Below are positions 16,428 to 24,252 of a stretch of 43,593 bases of DNA, one piece after another. Made by a program: the position numbers and the translations under genes. Position 1 is the first letter of the stretch. The number at the start of each line of letters is the position of its first letter. The notes beneath the pieces are model-generated. The model had not been told where the DNA came from. It worked only from the letters and a program-made list of their open reading frames with translations, and made no database searches. This DNA is from Natrinema versiforme JCM 10478 (lineage in GTDB: Archaea > Halobacteriota > Halobacteria > Halobacteriales > Natrialbaceae), in assembly GCF_000337195.1 (NCBI RefSeq), contig NZ_AOID01000048.1:94225-137817 (forward strand), written 5' to 3'.

Positions 16428-17696
16428 TCAGTCCGTGATCCCCATGGACTTCGCGATCGTATTGAGCTGGATTTCGTCGGTTCCCTCGACGATCCGCAGG
16501 ATCCGGGCCTGATGGACCAGATCCATGTAGGGGTTCTCCTCGGCGAGTCCGTTGGCTCCGTGGACCTGGACGGCCGCGTCGGCGACCTCCCAGAGGACGT
16601 TCGTCGCGAACCATTTCAGTATCGACGCGTCCATCACCGTCCGCTCGTCCTGGGCCATCTTCCACGCGAGTTTCAGCCCCGCCGCGTCGGCCGCGTAGGT
16701 CTTGGCCTTCCCCTCCGCGATCTTGGTCGAGACCTGCTGGAAGTTCCCGATTGGCTCGCCGAAGGCCTCGCGCTCGGTGACGTAGTCGGTGGCCGCCTCG
16801 AGCAGGTATTCGCTGTACCCGATCGCCTCGGCACCCAACTCGAGCCGGCCAAGCGAGAGGAAGTCCATCGCGGCGTAGAACGCCTCGTCGACCTCGCCGA
16901 GGACGCGGTCCTCGGGGACGCGCACGCCGTCAAGTACGATCTCGGCCTGTGAGCCCACGGCCCCGACGGCGTTGTTGTACGAGCCGAGTTCGTACTCGTC
17001 TTCCTCGACGATGAAGCAGGTGATGCCGCCGTAGCGGCCGGCTTCTTCCTGCGGTGTCGTCCGCGCAAAGAGCTGGACAAAGTCCGCGTAGGGCGCGTTG
17101 GTGATCCACTGCTTGCGCCCGTTCAGCACCCATTCGTCCCCGTCTCTCTCCGCGGCTGCGCCGCTCCGTTCCGAGGCGCGTTGCGCCTCGCTCTTCTCCG
17201 CGGTGGTCTCCATGTTCGGCGAGTCCGATCCCACGCCGGGCTCGGTCTGGCCGAACGCCGTCGACTTCTCGCCGCGGACCACGGGCTCGAGGTACTTCTC
17301 GCGCTGCTCGCCCTCGGCCTGCAACAGCAGCGGCTTGGGGCCTTCGGGACCGGCCAGCGCGTAGCGCTCGAGGCCCCCGCCGTGGGTGGCGAGGTGCTTT
17401 TTGGCCCGGTACCACGTCACCGGCGAGATCCCGTCGCCGCCCGCCTCTTCGGGCAGATTCATCGCGTAGAAGCCGGCCTCGGCCGACTTCCGCCTGATCT
17501 CCTCGCGGGCCTCGAGCAGCTCGTCGGTCCAGCGGCCGTTCTCGCGGCGGCCCTTGCGGGGATTGGTGTAGACGTCGCCCAGCTCCTCGACGATCGGCTC
17601 GACCTCGCGTGCGACGAACTCGTCCAGACTCTCGAGGATCAGTTCGGTCTCCTCGTCGGTGTCGAAACTCACGCCGCCTGTGGTATTTGCTGCCAT
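16428..17696 (-). CDS. Acyl-CoA dehydrogenase with 16-residue palindrome-derived insert
   Basis: A 422-residue acyl-CoA dehydrogenase. Family blocks are FGQTEPGVGSDSPNMET, NGRKQWITNAPYADF and the C-terminal RIVEGTDEIQLNTIAKS, where the glutamate of VEGTDEIQ is the usual catalytic base. It makes 2-enoyl-CoA and reduces ETF. Between METTA and ERDGDEWVLNG there is an extra 16-residue stretch (EKSEAQRASERSGAAA) coded by a 48-bp insertion flanked by the direct repeat CCGCGGAGA and containing two hairpins. The insertion is in frame and lies in the loop before the beta domain. The gene is 21 bp after the ligase and 6 bp before the amidase, so it belongs to a three-gene operon. Confidence 0.9.
   Translation of the reverse strand: MAANTTGGVSFDTDEETELILESLDEFVAREVEPIVEELGDVYTNPRKGRRENGRWTDELLEAREEIRRKSAEAGFYAMNLPEEAGGDGISPVTWYRAKKHLATHGGGLERYALAGPEGPKPLLLQAEGEQREKYLEPVVRGEKSTAFGQTEPGVGSDSPNMETTAEKSEAQRASERSGAAAERDGDEWVLNGRKQWITNAPYADFVQLFARTTPQEEAGRYGGITCFIVEEDEYELGSYNNAVGAVGSQAEIVLDGVRVPEDRVLGEVDEAFYAAMDFLSLGRLELGAEAIGYSEYLLEAATDYVTEREAFGEPIGNFQQVSTKIAEGKAKTYAADAAGLKLAWKMAQDERTVMDASILKWFATNVLWEVADAAVQVHGANGLAEENPYMDLVHQARILRIVEGTDEIQLNTIAKSMGITD
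17147..17203. repeat. 48-bp in-frame insertion with 9-bp flanking direct repeats
   Basis: The 9-mer tctccgcgg occurs at 17147-17155 and again at 17195-17203, a period of 48 bp or 16 codons. Between the copies are the perfect palindromes gcggc-tgc-gccgc (17152-17164, sharing bases with the first copy) and cgaggcgc-gtt-gcgcctcg (17172-17190). Removing one period restores a normal acyl-CoA dehydrogenase sequence. The layout is that of a small palindromic mobile element with a target-site duplication. Confidence 0.6.
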
Positions 17697-17717
17697 GATG
17701 AAATACGGTGAAACCGC

Positions 17718-19391
17718 TTACTGCTGGGGTGCCTGCTCGTCGTCTGTCGTCTGCTCGTCGACCGCCGGCTCGTCGTCGTCCGCCTCGAGGACGATATCGA
17801 ACCGGTCGCGAAGCGTCTTCTTGTCGAACTTGCCGGTCGAGGTCTTGGGGATCTCGTCGACGATCTCGTAGATGTCGGGGAGCCACCACGAGGGGAAGGT
17901 CTCGCCGAGGTGGGCCTCGAGGTCGTCCGCGTCGACGGTCGCGCCATCCCGCGGCACCACGACCGCCATGGGCCGCTCCTGCCAGCGCTCGTGGTCGACC
18001 GCGATAACGGTGGCCTCGGTGACGGCCTCGTGGCCGATCAGTTCGTTCTCGAGTTGGACCGAGGAGATCCACTCGCCGCCGGACTTGATAACGTCCTTGT
18101 CACGGTCGACGACGTCGATATAGCCCATCTCGTCGCGGGTGGCGATGTCGCCGGTGCGCAGGAACCCGTCCTCGGTAAACGCCTGCTCGTTCTCCTCGGG
18201 CCGGTTGTGATAGCCGTCGGTCACCCACGGGCTGCGGACCTGCAGTTCGCCCATCGTCTCCCCGTCAGCGGGGACTTCCGTCCCGTCGTCACCGACCACA
18301 CGAGTCTGCATCCCGGGGACGGGGAGGCCGGCCTTCGCGCGGTACTCGTATCGCTCGTCGCTCGGCAGTTGCGCGGTTTCCTTGCGAAGGGTACTGAGCG
18401 TGCCCAGCGGCGAGGTCTCGGTCATCCCCCACCCCTGGATGATCGGCGCGTCGTACTCCTCGTCGTACCGCCGGATGAGCGATTCCGGCGGCGCGGAGCC
18501 GCCGACGGTCAGTCGATCGATGTTCGAGATGTCGACCTCGGGGTTCTCGTCCAAGAACTCCGCCATCTCGAGCCAGATGGTCGGCACGGCCGCGGAGAAG
18601 GTCACGCCTTCCTCGTCGATCAGGCGGGCGATCGACTCGGGGTCGGTGTGGACCGAGGGGAAGACCTGCTTCGCGCCCACGAGCGTCGCGCCGTATGGAA
18701 TTCCCCAGCCGTTGGCGTGGAACATCGGGACGACGGGGAGGACCGTGTCGCGCTCGCCGATCGCGTTGGCGTCGACGTGGCCGCCCATGATGCTGTGGAG
18801 GTACATCGCCCGGTGGGAGTAGGGGACCCCCTTCGGCAGCCCCGTCGTCCCCGAGGTGTGACACATCCCGTACTCCGCGTCCTCGTCGATCTCCGGCCAC
18901 TCGTAGTCGGTCGGCTGGCCCTCGAGCAGCGACTCGTAGTCCGTTACTGGCTCGAGGCTGGTCTCGGGCACCTCGTCGTCGAGGACGACGTACTGCTCGA
19001 CCGTCTCGAGGTCGTCGGTGTTGGCCTCGACCTTCTCGATGAGGCCGGGATCGACGAAGAGCACGCGATCCTCGGCGTCGTCGATCGTGTGGACGAAGTG
19101 GTGGTCGGGCAGCCGCATGTTGCACATGTGGATCGACCGCCCCGAGCAGGCCGGCCCGAAGTAGAGTTCGAAGTGCCGGTAGTGGTTCGTCGCGACGACG
19201 CCGACCCGGTCGCCCTCCTCAAGCCTGAGGTCGTCGAGCGCGCCGGCAAGCTGATTGATTCGGTCGGCCGCGTCGGCGTACGTGTACCGATGCATGCTCC
19301 CGTCGGGCAGTTTCGTCACCAGTTCCCGGTCCGGGTACAGGTCGACCGCCCGCTCGAGGAGCTTGTCAAGTGTTAACTGGACACCCATCAT
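17718..19391 (-). CDS. AMP-forming acyl-CoA ligase (medium/long-chain type)
   Basis: A 557-residue adenylate-forming enzyme that activates a carboxylic acid to its CoA thioester at the cost of ATP. Motifs: A3 CHTSGTTGLPKGV, A5 QGWGMTETSPLG, A7 LRTGDIATRDEMGYI and A10 IPKTSTGKFDKKTLR with the catalytic Lys. The C-terminal ~20 residues are an acidic Asp/Glu/Gln tail. The ATG at 19391 is preferred: a GTG lies four codons upstream and another ATG one codon downstream; a TATA-like aatgataagg lies about 21-30 bases before it. It heads the operon ligase-acyl-CoA dehydrogenase-amidase. Confidence 0.9.
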   Translation of the reverse strand: MMGVQLTLDKLLERAVDLYPDRELVTKLPDGSMHRYTYADAADRINQLAGALDDLRLEEGDRVGVVATNHYRHFELYFGPACSGRSIHMCNMRLPDHHFVHTIDDAEDRVLFVDPGLIEKVEANTDDLETVEQYVVLDDEVPETSLEPVTDYESLLEGQPTDYEWPEIDEDAEYGMCHTSGTTGLPKGVPYSHRAMYLHSIMGGHVDANAIGERDTVLPVVPMFHANGWGIPYGATLVGAKQVFPSVHTDPESIARLIDEEGVTFSAAVPTIWLEMAEFLDENPEVDISNIDRLTVGGSAPPESLIRRYDEEYDAPIIQGWGMTETSPLGTLSTLRKETAQLPSDERYEYRAKAGLPVPGMQTRVVGDDGTEVPADGETMGELQVRSPWVTDGYHNRPEENEQAFTEDGFLRTGDIATRDEMGYIDVVDRDKDVIKSGGEWISSVQLENELIGHEAVTEATVIAVDHERWQERPMAVVVPRDGATVDADDLEAHLGETFPSWWLPDIYEIVDEIPKTSTGKFDKKTLRDRFDIVLEADDDEPAVDEQTTDDEQAPQQ

Positions 19392-19464
19392 GGCCGTCGC
19401 CACTATTCTGTCCAGTACCTTATCATTTGGGACGAGTTTGCCGCCGTGACGGTCCGACGCCCCG

Positions 19465-20628
19465 TCAGCGGATGGCTCCCGTCTCGCGGAGGGCGGCTCG
19501 CTTGCCCTCGTCGTACCCCACTGAGGCGAGCAGTTCGTCGGTGTGTTCGCCGTGGCCGGGCACCGACTCGTCGCGGCGCTCGGGGACGTTCGATCCCACT
19601 GCCGGAAAGCCGACTCGCGGCGGCGCGTCGTCGGGCCGCTCGATCAGTCCCCGGGCCTCGAGTTGCGGGTGCTCGAGGGCTTCGGCCGGCGTACACACCG
19701 GCCCGACCATCGCCTCGTCGCTCAGTTCGTCGAGCCACGCGTCCCGCGTGCGCGCCGCGAACAGGGCCGTCAGTTCCTCGCGTACGGCTTCCAGTTCGGC
19801 CGGGTCCTCGCTCCCGTGATAGTCGACGAGATCCTCGCAACCCGCGTCCTCGCAGAAGGCTTCCCAGAACTTCGGCTCGAGCGCAGCGAGAGTGACGTAT
19901 CGCCCGTCGGCGGTCTCGTACACGTCGTACCACGGGTAGCGGCCGGTGAGCGCGGTCTCGCCGGGCCGCGGGTCGCCGCCGGTCAGCGCCTCGTGGGAAA
20001 CCGCCTGCGAGAAGGAGGCGACGACATCGGTCATGGCTACGTCGATGTACTCGCCGCCGTTGCCGAGTTCCCGCGAGAGAAGGCCGCCGACGATCGAGAA
20101 GGCCGCGAACAGCCCGCCGCCGAGGTCGCCGACCTGATAGCCCGGAATCTGGGGAGCCATCGCCTCGTCCTCGCGAGTCATGTCGAGCAACCCGGCGATC
20201 CCGACGTAGTTGAGGTCGTGACCCGCGCGTTCGGCGTACGGCCCCGATTGTCCGAACCCCGACAGCGAACAGTAGACCAGGTCCTCGTTGTACTCGACCA
20301 GCGTCTCGTACCCGATCTCGAGGCGGTCGGCGACGCCCGGCCGAAATTGTTCGAAGACGACATCGGCCTCTTCGACGAGGTCGTAGAACGCCTCGCGGCC
20401 GGCCCCCGATTTCAGGTCGAGCGCGACGCTGCGCTTGCCGCGGTTGACGCTATCGAACAACGCGCCGACGCCGCGGTCCGTCGTCGGCGGCGTGTGTCTG
20501 GCGTAGTCGCCCGCGTCGGTGTCCTCGACTTTCACTACGTCCGCGCCCGCGTCGGCGAGCAGTTGCGTCGCGTACGGCCCCGGCAGGAGCCGCGACAGAT
20601 CGAGTATCCGCACCGAATCGAGTCGCAT
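19465..20628 (-). CDS. Family III CoA-transferase (CaiB/BaiF; racemase-like)
   Basis: A 387-residue member of the CaiB/BaiF family. It has the N-terminal LDLSRLLPGPYATQLLADAG and VVKVE blocks, FEQFRPGV, SLSGFGQSGPY and the catalytic aspartate block GYQVGDLGGGLFA (D168). The C-terminal part has YDVYETADGRYVTLAALEPKF. Family members move CoA between acids or epimerise 2-methylacyl-CoA; the sequence is close to both groups, so either CoA transfer or 2-methylacyl-CoA racemisation is possible. It lies between the R2lox gene and the ligase on the same strand, with its own T-rich promoter box. Confidence 0.85.
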   Translation of the reverse strand: MRLDSVRILDLSRLLPGPYATQLLADAGADVVKVEDTDAGDYARHTPPTTDRGVGALFDSVNRGKRSVALDLKSGAGREAFYDLVEEADVVFEQFRPGVADRLEIGYETLVEYNEDLVYCSLSGFGQSGPYAERAGHDLNYVGIAGLLDMTREDEAMAPQIPGYQVGDLGGGLFAAFSIVGGLLSRELGNGGEYIDVAMTDVVASFSQAVSHEALTGGDPRPGETALTGRYPWYDVYETADGRYVTLAALEPKFWEAFCEDAGCEDLVDYHGSEDPAELEAVREELTALFAARTRDAWLDELSDEAMVGPVCTPAEALEHPQLEARGLIERPDDAPPRVGFPAVGSNVPERRDESVPGHGEHTDELLASVGYDEGKRAALRETGAIR

Positions 20629-20650
20629 GGTACCACGTCCCTGTCGGGTT

Positions 20651-20660
20651 CCAAAAGCCT
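20651..20660 (-). promoter_or_regulatory. TATA-like box of the CoA-transferase gene
   Basis: The minus strand reads ggcttttgg centred about 27 bases before the ATG at 20628. This is the usual haloarchaeal spacing for a leaderless transcript. Confidence 0.4.
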
Positions 20661-20710
20661 ACCGTCGCCGGGCACTCGATGAATCGCCCGCCGAACCACC
20701 GTCTCCGTTC

Positions 20711-21643
20711 TCAGTCGTCGCCCTCGAGTTGCACCAGGTCGTCGACGTCGGGAATGTCGGCCGCGGCATCGGTAATCTGTCGCATCCGATCGGCGTGTTT
20801 CTCGATCGCGTACTCGGCCAGTTCGCCGGACTCGAGGCCGGCTCGGTCCGCGGGGTCGTCGGGCTGGAACCGCTCGTCTTCGGTGATGCCCTGAACGAGC
20901 GGGAGCAGTTCCTCGACGGTCTCCTCGATGAGGCGGGGGTCGACCCCCTCCGCGATGAGCTTCTTGAGCTGGTTCATCCCGAAGCCGACGTGGCGGCCCT
21001 CGTCGCTGCGGATCTTGGTGAAGCCCTGCACGAGCCCCGGCAGGTGGGGCAGCCCCTCGAACTCGCCGCCGTAGGAGGTCTGCATCCCGTAGTAGCCCGT
21101 CTGTGCGAGGATGCCCTCCACCGTGAGGTGGTAGTGGCAGTACGCTTTCGCTCTGTTTTCGGGCGTGTCAGCCTCGAGCAGCCGGAACTGCGCTTTCCGG
21201 TTGCGGTCGAACAGTTCGATGTAGGGGTCGTTGAACCACCGCTCGTGGCGGGGGTTCGATCGCTCCCAGCCGAGTTCGTCCTCGACTGCCCAGACGACCT
21301 CGCGCCAGTAGCGGTCGAAGAAGTCCGCGTGCTTGGCCTCCTCGTACAGCTGGGTCGTCAGGAACAGTTGGTCGTCGATGTTATCGAGGACGGTCCCCAG
21401 CGGCGCGAGGTCCTCGGTGACCGCGTCCTCGCCCGCGCCGAACTTCGCAATGCCGTTGAGGGTGCCGTACCACGACTCCCGGTCGTACGACTCCGACGCC
21501 TCGATGAATGCGAGCAGGTTCTCGACGTCCCGCTCGAGGTCGATCTCCCCGGGATCCCAGTGGCGCTCGACCGCGTTGCGATAGTAGCGGTTCGACCGGG
21601 ACTCCCGGTCCATCATCTCCGTTGGCGTGTACTCCGTTGCCAT
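20711..21643 (-). CDS. R2-like ligand-binding oxidase (R2lox), Mn/Fe ferritin-superfamily
   Basis: A 310-residue ferritin-fold protein that would often be labelled ribonucleotide reductase beta subunit. Its residues fit R2lox better. The metal ligands are E72 (GEDAVTEDLAPL), E102 and H105 (YEEAKHADFF), E176 (HYHLTVEGIL), E215 and H218 (SDEGRHVGFG). V75 and Y171 sit exactly where R2lox forms its Val-Tyr ether cross-link (three residues after the first Glu and five before the fourth ligand). R2lox binds a long-chain fatty acid and a Mn/Fe cofactor; its reaction is unknown. No nrdA lies nearby. The gene is surrounded by fatty-acid CoA genes and divergent from a 3-hydroxyacyl-CoA dehydrogenase, which supports a lipid-related oxidation. 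Confidence 0.82.
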   Translation of the reverse strand: MATEYTPTEMMDRESRSNRYYRNAVERHWDPGEIDLERDVENLLAFIEASESYDRESWYGTLNGIAKFGAGEDAVTEDLAPLGTVLDNIDDQLFLTTQLYEEAKHADFFDRYWREVVWAVEDELGWERSNPRHERWFNDPYIELFDRNRKAQFRLLEADTPENRAKAYCHYHLTVEGILAQTGYYGMQTSYGGEFEGLPHLPGLVQGFTKIRSDEGRHVGFGMNQLKKLIAEGVDPRLIEETVEELLPLVQGITEDERFQPDDPADRAGLESGELAEYAIEKHADRMRQITDAAADIPDVDDLVQLEGDD

Positions 21644-21666
21644 GCACCAAACATCGGCGAGCTAAC

Positions 21667-21674
21667 TATTAAAT
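21667..21674 (-). promoter_or_regulatory. TATA box of the R2lox gene
   Basis: The minus strand reads tttaatag, centred about 27 bases before the ATG at 21643. It shares a 137-bp divergent intergenic region with the promoter of the 3-hydroxyacyl-CoA dehydrogenase. Confidence 0.55.
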
Positions 21675-21748
21675 CTGCGGCCGGTGTCGGTCGCGTCCAG
21701 TCCGTTCGACGGCGAGCCCGATCACCGGCCCGATTCCGCTCGTGAGAA

Positions 21749-21756
21749 GAATTAAG
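21749..21756 (+). promoter_or_regulatory. TATA box of the short 3-hydroxyacyl-CoA dehydrogenase gene
   Basis: gaattaag lies about 28 bases before the ATG at 21781, the typical leaderless spacing. It supports 21781 over the longer in-frame start at 21742, which would lie upstream of the transcription start. Confidence 0.55.
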
Positions 21757-21780
21757 TCAATACCTGTGAAGGTTGCTGGC

Positions 21781-22518
21781 ATGGCACGACAGAGTGCTGC
21801 CGTCGTCGGTGGCGGCATCATGGGCGCTGGCATCGCACAGGTTCTCGCGCGAAACGGCTACGAGGTGGCCGTCCGCGAGATCAACGAGGAACTGGCCGAG
21901 GAGGCCCGCGAACGCGTTATCTCGGGGAATTACGGCCTCGAGGACGCCGTCGAGGGTGGCTATCTCTCCGAGGCGGAGAAAGACGAGGTCCTCGATCGGA
22001 TGACGTTTACCACGGACCTCGACGCGGCGACCGACGGGACCGACTTTACGATCGAGGCGGTCACCGAGGACTTAGCGATCAAGGGGCAGGTCTTTCGCGA
22101 CTTAGACGAGGTGACTGACGACCAGCCGCTGTACTCGAACACGAGCGGCTTTTCGGTGACCTCGATCGCCAACGCCGTCGACGACCCCTCGCGCGTGGCG
22201 GTGACGCACTTCTTCAACCCGGTCGCGGTCATGGACATGGTCGAGATCGTTCAGGCACCGGAGACCGACGAGGCCGTCGTCGAGCGCGCCGAGGAACTGG
22301 TCGACGAAATCGGGAAGACCCGGGTCACCATCGACGACGATCCCGGTTCCTACGGCTTCCTCGCCAACCGGTGTCACGCGGCGATGCGCGAAGAGGCCAC
22401 GAAGATCGTCGACGAGGGGATCGCTACGAAAGAACAGGTCGATACGGCGCTCGAGGAGGGGTACAACCTCCCCGTCGGCCCGTTCTCGCTGGCCGGCCTC
22501 GGCGAGGAGTGGGACTGA
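21781..22518 (+). CDS. 3-hydroxyacyl-CoA dehydrogenase, short at C-terminus
   Basis: A 245-residue NAD-dependent dehydrogenase with Rossmann motif VVGGGIMGAGIAQVL, S122 in SNTSGFSV, and the catalytic pair H143 (VTHFFNP) and E155 (MDMVEIV). The C-terminal domain starts normally (LANRCHAAMREEATKIVDEG) but stops at VGPFSLAGLGEEWD, about 40 residues before the usual end of 280-290-residue members such as the second copy in this window (30510-31394). The missing part contributes to helical packing and dimer formation. The stop codon lies ~60 bp before a large palindromic element, so an insertion may have cut the gene. Activity is uncertain. Confidence 0.85.
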   Translation: MARQSAAVVGGGIMGAGIAQVLARNGYEVAVREINEELAEEARERVISGNYGLEDAVEGGYLSEAEKDEVLDRMTFTTDLDAATDGTDFTIEAVTEDLAIKGQVFRDLDEVTDDQPLYSNTSGFSVTSIANAVDDPSRVAVTHFFNPVAVMDMVEIVQAPETDEAVVERAEELVDEIGKTRVTIDDDPGSYGFLANRCHAAMREEATKIVDEGIATKEQVDTALEEGYNLPVGPFSLAGLGEEWD

Positions 22519-23012
22519 CAATCGGTCTCGAGAGCTATTGCAGATTCGCTTCAGTCTCCGACTGATGAATTGGGATGTGGCGGCGCGCGCTGAACCGCAG
22601 TGAGCGGCGAGCGAACTGCGGTTCGATACTGCGCGAGGGATGAGCGAGCGACTTTGGAGCGAGCGAATCGGCTGGGGAGGGCGTGGTCCCCCCGTGTTGC
22701 CACGATAGCAGGACGCTCTCACTCGTGTTCTAAATATCGCTCGACGAGTGCCATCGACCAAAATAGAGTGCGCTGCTATCGTGGCAACTAAGAATTCCAC
22801 GTCCTCCCCAGCCGATTTCTCCTCACGGCGCTCCGCGCCGTTCGGATGGTTCGCGGGACCGCAGGTCCCGCGCTAACGCTCAGTCACTCCGTTCCTTCGC
22901 TCATCCCTCGCGCAGCGTTGCGTCGCGGTTCGTTGGTCCTCCCGCGCCACAGCGCGCGCCACCGCAGGTGGAAAATCAGTTGGGAGTGAGACGGCAGTCG
23001 CCCGCCGTCCCG
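22519..23012. repeat. Concentric inverted-repeat element between two beta-oxidation genes
   Basis: No gene is seen in this 494-bp gap. It holds five nested inverted repeats: 22582-22592/22950-22960 (11 bp, perfect), 22629-22647/22897-22915 (19 bp, perfect), 22666-22686/22797-22817 (20 of 21), 22696-22710/22774-22788 (15 bp, perfect) and 22720-22726/22744-22750 (7 bp). The right arm also carries two extra hairpins: 22825-22841 (7-bp stem) and 22853-22871 (8-bp stem), each with a 3-nt loop. The core gctggggaggNcgtgg recurs in related form at 31647-31662. It looks like a decayed, non-coding mobile or dispersed repeat. Confidence 0.75.
22696..22788. mobile_element. 93-bp MITE-like core with 15-bp terminal inverted repeats
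   Basis: The ends GTTGCCACGATAGCA and TGCTATCGTGGCAAC are perfect 15-bp inverted repeats bounding 63 bp of more A/T-rich DNA with a further 7-bp inner stem. There is no coding capacity and no clear target duplication at the borders. It sits at the centre of the larger palindrome, as if a miniature element had inserted into an older repeat. It could equally be the apical hairpin of one large structure. Confidence 0.45.
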
Positions 23013-23810
23013 CTACTTTCCTTCGAACTCGGGCTCGCGGTCCTCGGCGAACGCCGCCGCGCCCTCCGCGTGGTCCTCGGTCTCGAGGAGCCCCTCGAAG
23101 AGCTGGCGGTCGTACGCCAGTCCCTCCTCGAGTCCCGTCTGGACCGCCATAGTCGCGGACTTCTTGATGCCCTGAATCGCCAGCGGGGCCTGTCCGGCGA
23201 GGTCGGTGACGAACGCGTCGACCTCGTCTCCGAACTCGTCGTCGGCGTAGACGTGGGTGACGATGCCCTCCTCGCCCGCGCGTTCGGCGGAGATGTGCTC
23301 GCCGGTCATCGCGAGTTCCTTCGCGACCGCGGGGCCGGCGAGTTTCTCGACGTACTGGATCCCGCCGGCACCGGGGAGGATGCCGAGGTTCACTTCGGGG
23401 AAGCCGAACGTACTCCCCTCGCTGGCCAGCCGGAAGTCACACGCCAGCGCGGTCTCGAGGCCGCCGCCCAGACAGTAGCCGTCGATCTTTGCGATGACCG
23501 GTGCCGGGAAGTCCCTGATCACCTCGTAGTGGGACCGGGCCGAGGAGTCGCCCGCCGACTCGTCGGCGAAGCCGCCGATGTCCGCCCCGGCACAGAAGGC
23601 CTTCTCGCCGGCTCCCTCGAGGACCACGGCGCGCAGCGCGACGCCGTCGGCGTCCGCGTTCTCTTCCTCGAGCAGTTCGAGCCCCGCGATGATGTCGTCT
23701 CTGAGCTGGCCGTTCAGTGCGTTCAGCGCGTCCGGGCGGTTCATCGTGAGCGTGCCGATGCCGCTGTCGTCGTCGAACTGCACGAGAACCGTCTCGAGTG
23801 ATTCGTCCAT
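23013..23810 (-). CDS. Enoyl-CoA hydratase/isomerase family protein
   Basis: A 265-residue crotonase-fold enzyme. The oxyanion hole is formed by AFCAGADI and YCLGGGLE; the two catalytic glutamates are E119 (GGGLETALACD) and E139 (FPEVNLGILPGAGG), exactly 20 residues apart as in rat mitochondrial hydratase. The product is probably an (S)-3-hydroxyacyl-CoA from a trans-2-enoyl-CoA, feeding the 3-hydroxyacyl-CoA dehydrogenases here. It is convergent with the short dehydrogenase, with the palindromic element lying between the two 3' ends. A T-rich box (ctttttgatc, 23831-23840) lies ~26 bases before the ATG. Confidence 0.9.
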   Translation of the reverse strand: MDESLETVLVQFDDDSGIGTLTMNRPDALNALNGQLRDDIIAGLELLEEENADADGVALRAVVLEGAGEKAFCAGADIGGFADESAGDSSARSHYEVIRDFPAPVIAKIDGYCLGGGLETALACDFRLASEGSTFGFPEVNLGILPGAGGIQYVEKLAGPAVAKELAMTGEHISAERAGEEGIVTHVYADDEFGDEVDAFVTDLAGQAPLAIQGIKKSATMAVQTGLEEGLAYDRQLFEGLLETEDHAEGAAAFAEDREPEFEGK

Positions 23811-24252
23811 GGGTGCTGGTCTCGGCCACCGATCAAAAAGGTGTCCTGTTTTTCGCAGGTCGGGGGTCGATCGCCTCTCGACCGTCGGCGCACTTGTCGA
23901 ATAGGGGTATAGAAATTGGTATGTTGAGGCAGCTATTTCAAATTGAACACGATCGGTTGCACTCGCGAATGAGATCCGATACCATCGATAGCGGTGGCCG
24001 ATGCGGTTGCTACCCCGTGCTGGTGCTCTTCAGTTGACACTCGAGTATCGATCCAGGAATAGCTGAGACAGAGCCGAATGCGGCCTTCTACGGAGTCCTA
24101 ACAGGCTAAAATCATATCTGTGCTCTCTCTACAAATGACAGAACTGGCAGATAGTAGAATTTATGACTCATACCGGCTCCGGTCGGTGGCCAGTGTACAG
24201 TGCGGGAGTCGAGAGTCAAGGAGCGAGGGTCAACGCGAGACGACCCGGCCGG
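23811..24252. other. 442-bp stretch without a supported gene
   Basis: Apart from the enoyl-CoA hydratase promoter, this stretch is more A/T-rich than the surrounding genes (for example 23905-23950 and 24100-24170). It contains a 38-codon frame at 23922-24038 with no Shine-Dalgarno and no family. No repeat or RNA gene is recognised. It may be decayed DNA. Confidence 0.5.
23831..23840 (-). promoter_or_regulatory. TATA-like box of the enoyl-CoA hydratase gene
   Basis: The minus strand reads ctttttgatc centred about 26 bases before the ATG at 23810, consistent with leaderless transcription. Confidence 0.45.

Noticed and set aside
17910-19376. A 488-codon plus-strand open frame opposite the acyl-CoA ligase
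   Set aside because: The minus strand has all ligase motifs; the plus frame has shadow composition and no family.
20711-21643. Calling this gene ribonucleotide reductase beta subunit (nrdB)
   Set aside because: The first metal-ligand block GEDAVTEDLAPL and the V75/Y171 pair fit R2lox, and no nrdA is present.
23922-24038. A 38-codon frame in the A/T-richer gap
   Set aside because: No ribosome site, no family and no promoter at the right distance.
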